A stretch of DNA of 64,000 nt from Paractinoplanes ferrugineus (GTDB taxonomy: Bacteria > Actinomycetota > Actinomycetes > Mycobacteriales > Micromonosporaceae). The position numbers were made by a program, and so were the translations under genes. The notes beneath the pieces are model-generated. The model made no database searches. It saw only the letters and a program-made list of their open reading frames with translations, and was not told the DNA's origin. The stretch covers positions 124,001 through 188,000 of the forward strand of contig NZ_BOMM01000047.1 of the NCBI RefSeq assembly GCF_016862195.1, read 5' to 3'. Shown here piece by piece: positions 35,001 through 42,202 of this stretch; position 1 is the first letter of the stretch; every line of letters begins with the position of its first letter.

Positions 35001-38000
35001 CCCCACCTCGGCGGTCGAGGTCGGCACCGGCAACACCACCGCGCTGTACTGGACCAAGTCGACCGTCAACGGCACGGACATGGTGCGGCCGACCCAGGTC
35101 GTGGCGCCCGCGCCGGCCGGGGTCAACTGCGCGAAGACCGCCGGCAACGACCCGCTGACCACCAAGGGCTGCAAGACCCTGACGTACGCCTACGCCACCA
35201 CGACGACGGCTACGGCGTCGGCGGCCGGTGACTACGCCGGGCGGCTGCAGCAGCTGTACTACACCGCCTACGACCCGGCGAAGTCGGCCATGGCCACGGT
35301 GGTCGTCGCCGGCTACAGCTATGACCCCAACGGCCGGCTGTCGGCCTCGTGGGACCCGCGCCTGGCCTACCCCGACGGCACCGGAATCCACCAGCTCGCC
35401 ACCGGTTACACGTACGACGCCGACGGCATCCTGTCGACCCTCACCCCGCCGGGGCAACTGCCCTGGCAGCTGGCGTACACCACGGTGCCCGGCGACGCCG
35501 GCAAGGGCCGGCTGGCCAAGGTCACCCGGTCGGCGCTGTCCGCCGGCACCGCCGTGACCAGCATCGTCTACCGGGTTCCGCGCACCGGGACCGGCGCGCC
35601 GGCGGACCTGTCCGCCGGGCAGACCGCCCGGTGGGGTCAGAACGTCGCCCCGGTGGACGCGACCGCGGTGTTCCCGCCGACCCAGGTGCCGGACGGCAAC
35701 CAGGCCCTCGGGACCATGCCGAGCAGTTGGCGCCAGGCCCAGGTCACCTATCTCGACGGCAATGCCCGCGAGGTCAACGATCTGCAGCCGGGATCGCACA
35801 TGACCGCCACCCGGTACGACACGTTCGGCAACGTGACGCAGGAACTGACCGCCGCCAACCGGGAGCGGGCGCTGGGCTCCTCCGCCTCGGACACCGCCGC
35901 GGCCGAGGCCACCCTGGCCGCGAACCTGTCCACCGTCACGCGCTACAGCAGCGACGGCGAGCGCGTCGTCGACACCCTCGGCCCCGAGCACGACGTGGTG
36001 CTGTCCGACTGGAGCACCGACCGGGCGCGTACCCACACCACCTACCGCTACGACGAGAACGCGAAGGACCCGAGCCAGACCTACAACCTGGTCACCAGCA
36101 AGATCGAATCGACGCAGTACTTCGACAGCACCGGCAAGGCCGTCGACGCCGACAGCCGGACGACGACCACCCAGTACGACTGGGACCTCCGTCAGCCCAC
36201 GGCCGTCATCGTCGACCCGCAGGGGCTGGCGCTGAAGACCCGGATGACCTACGACCCGGCCGGCCGACCGACCACCACCACGCTGCCCGCCGGTGACGGC
36301 ACCACCGCCGCCACCCGTACCGTCCTCTACTACCGGGCCGGGACCGGCTCCGGCGACGACGCCTGCGACAACCACGCGGAATGGGTCGACCTGCCCTGCC
36401 GCACCGTGGCCGCCGCCCAGACCAGCAGCGACCCGGAACTGCCGACCACCTACACCAGGTACGACATGTACGGTCAGCCGACCGTCCTGACGGAGACCAA
36501 CAGCGGCGGGACCCTGCGGACCACCACCATCGGCTACGACGTGGCCGGTCGGCCCGCCTCGGCGACGATGAGCGCGACCGCCGACCTCGGCACGCCGGTG
36601 GAGAAGCGGCGCTCGGTCTACGACACCGCAACCGGCCAGCTCGTGCGTACCGAGCAACTGAACGCCTCGGACGTGGTCACCGCCACCATCGTGCGCACCG
36701 TCGACACCCTCGGGCGGATCACCTCGTACACGGACGCCGCCGGCAACCTGTCCACGACGTCCTACGACGTCGCCTCGCGTACCCAGGGCGTCGACGACGG
36801 CAAGGCGGTCCGGACGTTCTCCTACGACGACGCCGGTGACGGGCGCGGCCTGCCCAACCAGGTCGTCGACGGCCAGGCCGGCACCTTCACCGCGGCCTAC
36901 GACGCCGACGGACAGATCAAGACCGAGAACCGGCCGGACGGGCTCACCGTCAACCGCTACTACGACGAGGAAGGAGCGGCCACCGGGATCGAATACCTGC
37001 GGGGTACGACGACGGTCTACGCCGACCATGTCGGTGTGCAGGCCCAGGGGCAGTGGCAATGGCAGTGGAGCACGCTGCAGGATGCCGACTACCTGTACGA
37101 CGCGGCCGGCCGGCTCTCGACCGCCGACCAGACCGTCGGCACCGGTGGCTGCCAGAGCCGCAAGTACACGCTCGACAAGAACAGCAACCGCACCGGGCTC
37201 ACGACCTACGGCCCGGGAACCGGTGGGGCCTGCCAGCTGACCTCGCCGTCGGCCACCCGGGCGTGGACCTTCGACGAGGCGGACCGCACCAGCTCGAGCG
37301 GCTACCAGTACGACAACCTCGGCCGGGCGCTGACCGTGCCCGCCGCGGACGTCTCGGGTGGCGCGGACGCGGCCATGACGTACTACGCCAACGACCTGAC
37401 CCGCACCATCACGCAGGGCACCAGCAGCACGACGTCCACGCTGGACGTGCTGGCCAGCCGGTTCGGCGGATACAGCAACACCGTCGCCGGCACGACCGTG
37501 ACCCATGTCAACCACTACGCCGACGACTCCGACAACCCCGCCTGGATCGCCGACGGCACCGCGTACACCCGCGCCGTCAAGGGCCTGGGCGGCCTGGAGG
37601 CGCTGTACACCGGAACGAGCGGCCAGCTGGAATGGCAGATCACCGATCTGCACGACGACGTCGTGGCCATGGCGCTGGGCGGCACGGCCGGCCTCACCGC
37701 GACGTACGCCTTCGACGAGTACGGGGTCGCCGGCAACGGCTCACCCCGGTACGGCTACCTCGGTGCGGACCAACGCTCGGCCGACAACACCGGTGGCGTC
37801 CTCACCATGGGCGTCCGGCTCTACAGCCCGGCCACCGGACGGTTCCTGCAGACCGACCCGGTCGTGGGCGGTAACGCCAACCCGTACGACTACTGCGTCG
37901 GCAACCCCGTCGGCTGCACGGACACGACCGGCAAGAAGCACATCATCCGCAAGCCCGGCGCCCACTGGTACTCGCCGACCAGCTACATCTTCAGTCGCGA

Positions 38001-38253
38001 CATCACGAACCGGGTGGGCTACCTGTTCAACTACTACGGCAACGGCTCCGCCGCCCTCGCCGCCGCGTACGGCGCACTGCTGTGCACCGCGGGTTCTCCC
38101 CTCGCCATGGCCGCGTGCGGACTGGTCTTCCTGTTGTCCGAGGCCTACATCGCCGGACACTTCAAGGCGGCCCGCGACCAGAACGGATGCCTCGGCATCA
38201 ACAACTACGGCTACATGTTCACCGACCACTCCAAGTACTGTCACAGGACGTGA
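32074..38253 (+). CDS. Secreted RHS-repeat protein with C-terminal toxin-like domain
   Basis: 2059 residues from a TTG with GGGAGAG upstream. A signal-peptide-like start (basic MSRTSARSRG, hydrophobic to about 50), a DNRLRE-type carbohydrate-binding region (about 325-480, TYVRQNDTVDRSGANDLELG), Ig-like beta domains, then YD/RHS repeats from about 830 (LSVSTSDAQAAGPLSVGR onward; GYDVAGRPAS, YDAAGRLSTADQ) up to the RHS core GRFLQTDPVVGG-NANPYDYCVGNP near 1921-1945. The last 105 residues are a variable C-terminus with two hydrophobic helices and four cysteines, unlike nucleases or deaminases. A polymorphic toxin carried in a cocoon is the family expectation; a membrane target is inference. Confidence 0.88.
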   Translation: MSRTSARSRGATPPWRAGVSSSSRWLAAGLPIALVSTMAGFPAAPAAAAAKAAVAASACPASVADEAAALITARLCDGPVGIDAATSETALATALPSGQVQRTISAAPVRVRQNGQWVPVDLTLVRNADGTVSPKAAPSGLVISGPQTDAGEHPLATAGTGVHQVSMAWTGKLAEPVLDGDRATYPEAMPGVDLVVQGTRAGAETFLIVKTKAAAAQVTGLKLPVTGTAVASYRDDAAGNVTLLDAGNRPVATAPQPLMWDARTVAGTGEPADVRAVGSRTVKHAARSKKPRKALDGAGVERIIAPAAGFFADPATRYPVTIDPQINPLSTTFDTYVRQNDTVDRSGANDLELGVVSGNATRSFVHWDTSAIRGKQITSASVYFWNWWSPSCSTAQWEIWTTGAASADTRWGSQPAWNTKEATSTGTKGFSSACDDAWVSINGQSFFQRAADNWQSSRAYMGIRATSETDGNAFKQFRSRNAADSSQVPYAVVNYNSYPTVQAVATSPAAACATGANRPYLNTLTPTLKATLTDAESSPVKGTFEWYNSAGTKLGGATTATAASGSVVSTTVPAAVMTNGGWYSWRVQANDGTVGGDWSGKCEFVVDTTVPTVGPKLSSSTYPTGGSGGGPGVAGTFSFDANGTTDAAAFLYGLDTNPPTTAVNASTLGGSATVAIAPATGGTHTLYARSRDRAGNLSPITSYPFTVSNVIGTMASPRTGDLSAGKVTLSSAGAATSTAVTYQWRRAETDTWTTVPAADVVPSSGGGTVTWPLATTGSGKFADLTWNIENTVNAAEAGPDALDGPVEVRASYTGGTSGTSDTVRLALDRNRADAPSSQVGAGDVNLLTGNLSVSTSDAQAAGPLSVGRTFNTRQAGIVDPLFGPGWVSSAAVAAPDTYRTLTVAGSLVQIGIPDGNTLGFTKRASTSTGATFAPQVGDEALTLEYFSGADQYVLTAGSGNSTTFTRATGDPAGVYSPTSAVEVGTGNTTALYWTKSTVNGTDMVRPTQVVAPAPAGVNCAKTAGNDPLTTKGCKTLTYAYATTTTATASAAGDYAGRLQQLYYTAYDPAKSAMATVVVAGYSYDPNGRLSASWDPRLAYPDGTGIHQLATGYTYDADGILSTLTPPGQLPWQLAYTTVPGDAGKGRLAKVTRSALSAGTAVTSIVYRVPRTGTGAPADLSAGQTARWGQNVAPVDATAVFPPTQVPDGNQALGTMPSSWRQAQVTYLDGNAREVNDLQPGSHMTATRYDTFGNVTQELTAANRERALGSSASDTAAAEATLAANLSTVTRYSSDGERVVDTLGPEHDVVLSDWSTDRARTHTTYRYDENAKDPSQTYNLVTSKIESTQYFDSTGKAVDADSRTTTTQYDWDLRQPTAVIVDPQGLALKTRMTYDPAGRPTTTTLPAGDGTTAATRTVLYYRAGTGSGDDACDNHAEWVDLPCRTVAAAQTSSDPELPTTYTRYDMYGQPTVLTETNSGGTLRTTTIGYDVAGRPASATMSATADLGTPVEKRRSVYDTATGQLVRTEQLNASDVVTATIVRTVDTLGRITSYTDAAGNLSTTSYDVASRTQGVDDGKAVRTFSYDDAGDGRGLPNQVVDGQAGTFTAAYDADGQIKTENRPDGLTVNRYYDEEGAATGIEYLRGTTTVYADHVGVQAQGQWQWQWSTLQDADYLYDAAGRLSTADQTVGTGGCQSRKYTLDKNSNRTGLTTYGPGTGGACQLTSPSATRAWTFDEADRTSSSGYQYDNLGRALTVPAADVSGGADAAMTYYANDLTRTITQGTSSTTSTLDVLASRFGGYSNTVAGTTVTHVNHYADDSDNPAWIADGTAYTRAVKGLGGLEALYTGTSGQLEWQITDLHDDVVAMALGGTAGLTATYAFDEYGVAGNGSPRYGYLGADQRSADNTGGVLTMGVRLYSPATGRFLQTDPVVGGNANPYDYCVGNPVGCTDTTGKKHIIRKPGAHWYSPTSYIFSRDITNRVGYLFNYYGNGSAALAAAYGALLCTAGSPLAMAACGLVFLLSEAYIAGHFKAARDQNGCLGINNYGYMFTDHSKYCHRT

Positions 38254-38450
38254 CGCACGTGTCAGACACGCAGACGAAGCGGAAGAAGTTCGCGGTCATC
38301 GCGGTCATCGAGGCCGCCCTGATAGTTCAGGTGATCGCGACGGTGGTGGCGGACCCGACGAGGACCCGCATCATGGCCTCACTGGTCGAACTCGTGATCA
38401 TCACTGCGGCGCTCGCCGTCAGCTGGTGGGTCATCCTGCACCGCAAGTGA
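38250..38450 (+). CDS. Small two-helix membrane protein, candidate immunity protein
   Basis: 66 residues from a GTG whose GTGA overlaps the RHS stop; a second GTG three codons later is possible. The sequence has a basic N-terminus (TQTKRKK) and two membrane helices (about 15-31 and 42-62, LVELVIITAALAVSWWVIL). The position directly after a toxin-like C-terminus, with coupled translation, fits an immunity protein protecting the membrane. No family recognised. A hairpin terminator follows five bases after the stop. Confidence 0.65.
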   Translation: MTHVSDTQTKRKKFAVIAVIEAALIVQVIATVVADPTRTRIMASLVELVIITAALAVSWWVILHRK

Positions 38451-38455
38451 ACAGC

Positions 38456-38490
38456 CGCCGGGCCCTTCCCCCACGGGCGAGGGCCCGGCG
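38456..38490. terminator. Hairpin terminator after the RHS pair
   Basis: CGCCGGGCCCT (38456-38466) pairs perfectly with AGGGCCCGGCG (38480-38490) around a 13-base loop. It lies between the candidate immunity gene and a convergent minus-strand gene, so it can serve both. Confidence 0.78.
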
Positions 38491-38498
38491 CTGACCGG

Positions 38499-39062
38499 TC
38501 ATCCGCGGCGCAGCCAGGGCTGCAAGATCCGGGTGATCCGCGGGAGCACGAGGTAGGTCATGATCGGCGTCAGCACCAGCGTGCTGATCAGGGTGCGCAG
38601 CACCAGGTTGAGGGCGGCCAGGTGAGGTGCCAGCAGCCCGCCGGAGAGCAGACTGACCGGGAAGAAGCCGAGCCAGATGGTGATCGCCTGCTTCCACCGG
38701 GCCGGCGCGGCCGGCGCCGGCTGATCGACCTGCAGCTCCCGCGGCGGGTCGAACCAGCCCTCGATCCCGGTGCGCTTCTCCATCCGGGTGTGCTCGACGA
38801 AGCCCTCGGCCGAGGAGAGCCACCACTTGCGCTGCGGCGACTCCTCCCAGCCGCGCAGCGCGCCGGCGTCGGCGAAGCGGTAGAGCATGTGCCACTCCGG
38901 CGAGCTCGGCTCCGGCCGGACCCAGCCGGTGCCGAGGAACCCCGGGAAGGTCTCGGCCAGCGAGGCGCCGGCCCGGACCCAGGCGTTCATCTCCGCGTCC
39001 CGCGACGGAGCGACCCGCCGGGTGATGGCGACGGTGACGGCTAGCTGCGGCGACAACTTCAT
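38499..39062 (-). CDS. ABM-domain (antibiotic biosynthesis monooxygenase-like) membrane protein
   Basis: 187 residues. The first 100 residues form a ferredoxin-like ABM domain (QLAVTVAITRRVAPSRDAEMNAWVRAG, GFLGTGWVRPEP, WHMLYRFADAGALRGWEES), and the C-terminal part has two or three membrane segments (about 125-180). This arrangement is a recognised actinobacterial family of unknown function; the ABM domain often acts as a cofactor-free oxygenase or heme-related protein. ATG start. Divergent from the aldo/keto reductase by about 150 bases. Confidence 0.75.
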   Translation of the reverse strand: MKLSPQLAVTVAITRRVAPSRDAEMNAWVRAGASLAETFPGFLGTGWVRPEPSSPEWHMLYRFADAGALRGWEESPQRKWWLSSAEGFVEHTRMEKRTGIEGWFDPPRELQVDQPAPAAPARWKQAITIWLGFFPVSLLSGGLLAPHLAALNLVLRTLISTLVLTPIMTYLVLPRITRILQPWLRRG

Positions 39063-39211
39063 GTCTCACATTGTGGTAAGCCCGCATTTCCGGCGTGCGT
39101 CATCCCGCGGATAAGTGTCGTGCCCCACGCGGCCGATAGTTTCCTGCGCGTCAGGCTGGGCAGACGATGAGGTACCGACCGGTGCTGAGCACAGAAGCAG
39201 GAGAGACAACC

Positions 39212-40042
39212 ATGGCGGCAGGACAGCTGACCGAGGACGGGCGGGCCCGCGTGCTCGCCGACGGCAACCAGATTCCGCTGCTCGCGCTGGGGGTGTGGCA
39301 GGTGCCGGACGGGCCCGAGTGCGAGAAAGCGGTGCGCTGGGCGCTGGAAGCGGGCTACCGCCACATCGACACCGCGCAGGCGTACGGCAACGAGGCGAGC
39401 GTCGGGCGGGCGCTGCGCGACAGCGGTGTCGCCCGGCAGGACGTGTTCATCACGACGAAGTTCTACCCGGGCTCGCGCGATCCGGAGGCCGAGGCGCAGC
39501 GCAGCCTCGAGCGACTCGGTGTGGAGTCCGTCGACCTGTACATCGTGCACTGGCCGCAGGGCGGGCCGACCTGGGCCTGGGACGGCATGCAGCGCGCCCA
39601 CGAGAAGGGCTACGCGCGCTCGATCGGCATCTCCAACTTCAGCGCGTCCGAGGTCGACGCCCTGCTCAAGGCGGCCGAGGTGGCCCCGGTGGTCAACCAG
39701 GTTCAGTTCAGCCCGTTCGAGTTCCGTCGCGATCTGCTGTCGGCCTGCGAACAGCGGGGCCTGGCCCTCGAGGCCTACAGCCCGCTGGGGACCGGCCGTC
39801 ATCTCAGTGACCAGCGGGTGGCCGAGATCGCCGAGCGGCTGGGCCGCACCCCGGCGCAGGTGCTGATCCGCTGGGCGGTGCAGCGTGGCCTGATCGTGCT
39901 GCCCAAGTCCACTCATCGTGAGCGGATCGAGGAGAACGCAAAGGTCTTCGACTTCGAGTTGACCGCCGCGGACATGAGCACGCTGGACGGCCTGGACGGC
40001 ACCGGCGGCACGGACCGCGCCCTGGAGCAGACCTGGTGGTGA
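39212..40042 (+). CDS. Aldo/keto reductase
   Basis: 276 residues, the standard length for AKR5-like enzymes (2,5-diketogluconate reductase type). Catalytic tetrad residues lie in GYRHIDTAQAYGNE (Asp, Tyr), FITTKFY (Lys) and YIVHWP (His); the NADPH phosphate-binding end LPKSTHRERIEEN is present. It reduces aldehydes or ketones with NADPH in the cytoplasm. ATG with AGCAGGAGAG upstream; the frame is open some 45 bases earlier but without a site. Substrate unknown. Confidence 0.9.
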   Translation: MAAGQLTEDGRARVLADGNQIPLLALGVWQVPDGPECEKAVRWALEAGYRHIDTAQAYGNEASVGRALRDSGVARQDVFITTKFYPGSRDPEAEAQRSLERLGVESVDLYIVHWPQGGPTWAWDGMQRAHEKGYARSIGISNFSASEVDALLKAAEVAPVVNQVQFSPFEFRRDLLSACEQRGLALEAYSPLGTGRHLSDQRVAEIAERLGRTPAQVLIRWAVQRGLIVLPKSTHRERIEENAKVFDFELTAADMSTLDGLDGTGGTDRALEQTWW

Positions 40043-40483
40043 ACGACGCTTGAGACCGCCGCCCGGGCCTTGTCCCCCAGGGTCCGGGCGTGCCGTCGTC
40101 GCCTCGACAAGGATCCAACACCGACATCGACAAATGTGCTGCTCGGGGTGGAGAGACCCGGGTCTCCTCGCGTCCAGGGTGCCGGACATGGCCGACGACG
40201 CACTCGCGCAGGAACTGATCGACATGACCGACGAAGACCGGCTTCTGCAGCCCGGCGCGCTCGGCGCCAAGCACACGCCGGCCCGAGCATCCCGGCCGGG
40301 CGGCGCATCGCGTTCGTCCCCCAGGGACCGGACGATCTGATGGCGTCGGTCCACCCCGCCGACGCGGACGGCACCGGGGCCAGGCGACCGACTCAGGTAC
40401 CGTGCGGCCCCCGGCATTCCCCCGCCGGTCGTAGTATCGTTCGCCGCGATGACCTGCGATCGGATCGGCGAAGGCGCGGCCCG
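40043..40483. other. Intergenic stretch with a possible gene relic
   Basis: 441 bases. A plus-strand frame at about 40189-40340 reads MADDALAQELIDMTDEDRLLQ followed by degraded sequence; the first 20 residues resemble the start of DUF6624-type proteins (ALAxELLxMxxEDQ), but the rest does not, so at most a relic remains. The promoter of the kinase gene should lie in the last 120 bases. Nothing else recognised. Confidence 0.35.
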
Positions 40484-42121
40484 ATGAGGGCACCGCTGCG
40501 GCCGAGTGACCCACGGTACCTGGGTGTTTACCGTCTGCAGGCGCGCCTCGGTCAGGGCGGCATGGGCACCGTCTATCTCGCCCACGACCCGCACGGGCGG
40601 CCGGTCGCCATCAAGACGGTCAAGCCCGAGTTCGCGTACGAGGAGGAGTTCCGCGCCCGGTTCCGCAGCGAGGTGAACCGCGCTCGCCAGGTGCCGCCGT
40701 TCTGCACCGCCGAACTCCTCGACGCCGACGCCGACCACGAGACGCCCTACCTCGTCGTGGAGTACGTCGACGGCCCCAGCCTGTCCGAGGTGGTCACCGA
40801 GCAGGGGCCGTTGACCGGTGGCAACCTGCACAGCGTGGCGGTCGGGGTGGCCACCGCGCTGGCCGCCATCCACGGCGCCGGGGTGATCCACCGCGATCTC
40901 AAGCCGGCAAACGTGCTGTTCGCGCTGGGCACGCCGAAGGTGATCGACTTCGGCATCGCGCGGGCGTTCGAGGCGACCAGCCAGCACACCGGCACCGATC
41001 AGATGGTCGGCACGGTCGCCTACATGGCTCCGGAACGCTTCGACAACGACGCCGGCCGGATCGGGCCGGCCGCGGACGTGTTCGCGTGGGGCGTGGTCGT
41101 CACGTACGCGGGGACCGGGCGAACCCCGTTCGGCGGTGACTCCGCGGCGGCCACGGCCGGCGCCATCCTGACCCGCCCGCCGCGGCTCGACGGGCTGTCG
41201 GCGCCGCTTCGGGACCTGGTCGCGCGAACCCTGGACAAGGACCCGGCCCGCCGGCCGACTGCCTTCGACCTGCTCGACGAACTGGTCACCGCGGGTGCGC
41301 CGACGACCGTCGGCCGGGCCGAGCGGCCGGAGCCGGAACGGGCGGCCCAGGCGGCCCGGCACGCATCGGCGAACCCGGACACCGGCCGGCCGGCCCGCCG
41401 ACGGCGTACCGCGATCGCGCTGACGGCCGTGGGTGTCCTCGCCATCGCCGGCGGCGTCCTGTCCCTCAGCCCGACTCAGCGGCTGCTGTCCGGGGAGCCG
41501 CCCCGCGATTCGGTGGCCGCGCCCGGTGCGGCGGCCTCCGGCACGCCGAGCGGCGGTGCGCCGTCGAGGTCGACCACCTCGTCGCGGGCCGCCGAAGCGC
41601 CGCAGGCAGCCCCGACCTCGCGCGCCGGTAAGGAACCGGTCGACGCACCGACCATCGGCAAGACGCCCCCGGCCGCACTGTGCCGCGACTCCGACGTGGA
41701 GATCACCATCACCGCGCAGAGCGACGACGTGACCGCGGCGGGTACGCAACGCGGGCTGCTCTCGGTCGCCAACCGATCGGGCGCCGCCTGCCGGATCGAC
41801 GGCCGTGTCGTCGTCGGTCTCTACAACGCCGCGGACGAACGCGTGCCGGTGCCGGCGACCCCGGTCGACGAGCCCGGCGAGGCCGTCGACATCCTCCTGC
41901 GGCCCGGCACCGGAGCGTTCCAGGGCATCAAGTGGGAGACGTGCGACCGGGCCGACGCCGACTGCCCGACCGGCAACACGCTGCGCGGCAGCCTCGGGTC
42001 GGGCCGGGGCGTGGTCGCGACGCTGGCGGACTTCCCCGACCCCAGCCGCAGCCTCATCACCATGAAGTCGCTGAAGATCGGCACCGTGCAGCCGAGCACC
42101 CAGGGTGTCGTGGCCTGGTGA
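40484..42121 (+). CDS. Membrane Ser/Thr protein kinase (PASTA-less, C-terminal outward domain)
   Basis: 545 residues. Kinase domain 12-270: glycine loop LGQGGMG (22-28), Lys44 (VAIKTVK), catalytic Asp138 in HRDLKPAN, Asp155 in DFG, and APE-like APERF. A Pro/Ala/Arg-rich linker is followed by one membrane helix (about 309-326), a Ser/Ala-rich stalk, and an outward domain (about 395-545, CRDSDVEITITAQS) resembling DUF4232, with cysteines that may pair. Such Hanks-type kinases sense envelope cues in actinomycetes. ATG start chosen where kinase similarity begins. No substrate gene is evident next door. Confidence 0.9.
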   Translation: MRAPLRPSDPRYLGVYRLQARLGQGGMGTVYLAHDPHGRPVAIKTVKPEFAYEEEFRARFRSEVNRARQVPPFCTAELLDADADHETPYLVVEYVDGPSLSEVVTEQGPLTGGNLHSVAVGVATALAAIHGAGVIHRDLKPANVLFALGTPKVIDFGIARAFEATSQHTGTDQMVGTVAYMAPERFDNDAGRIGPAADVFAWGVVVTYAGTGRTPFGGDSAAATAGAILTRPPRLDGLSAPLRDLVARTLDKDPARRPTAFDLLDELVTAGAPTTVGRAERPEPERAAQAARHASANPDTGRPARRRRTAIALTAVGVLAIAGGVLSLSPTQRLLSGEPPRDSVAAPGAAASGTPSGGAPSRSTTSSRAAEAPQAAPTSRAGKEPVDAPTIGKTPPAALCRDSDVEITITAQSDDVTAAGTQRGLLSVANRSGAACRIDGRVVVGLYNAADERVPVPATPVDEPGEAVDILLRPGTGAFQGIKWETCDRADADCPTGNTLRGSLGSGRGVVATLADFPDPSRSLITMKSLKIGTVQPSTQGVVAW

Positions 42122-42127
42122 CCCGGG

Positions 42128-42147
42128 CGGCCGGCGCCCGCCGGCCG
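42128..42147 (+). terminator. Possible GC hairpin after the kinase gene
   Basis: CGGCCGGCG (42128-42136) and CGCCGGCCG (42139-42147) are complementary around two bases; in RNA the innermost pairs would open. It lies six bases after the kinase stop. GC-only repeats arise easily here, so the call is weak. Confidence 0.35.
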
Positions 42148-42202
42148 GGCCAGGTCCGTCGGGCCGGGTCGGCTCCTTGTCCGGTCACGTTAGCTTTGCG
42201 CG

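Noticed and set aside
34240..37653. Very long minus-strand open frame (1137 codons) opposite the RHS gene
   Set aside because: It is the antisense shadow of GC-rich coding sequence: Gly/Arg/Val-rich, no domain features, while the plus strand has clear RHS repeats throughout.
40070..40483. 138-codon N-terminal extension of the Ser/Thr kinase
   Set aside because: Arg-rich and low in hydrophobics; kinase similarity begins just after ATG 40484.
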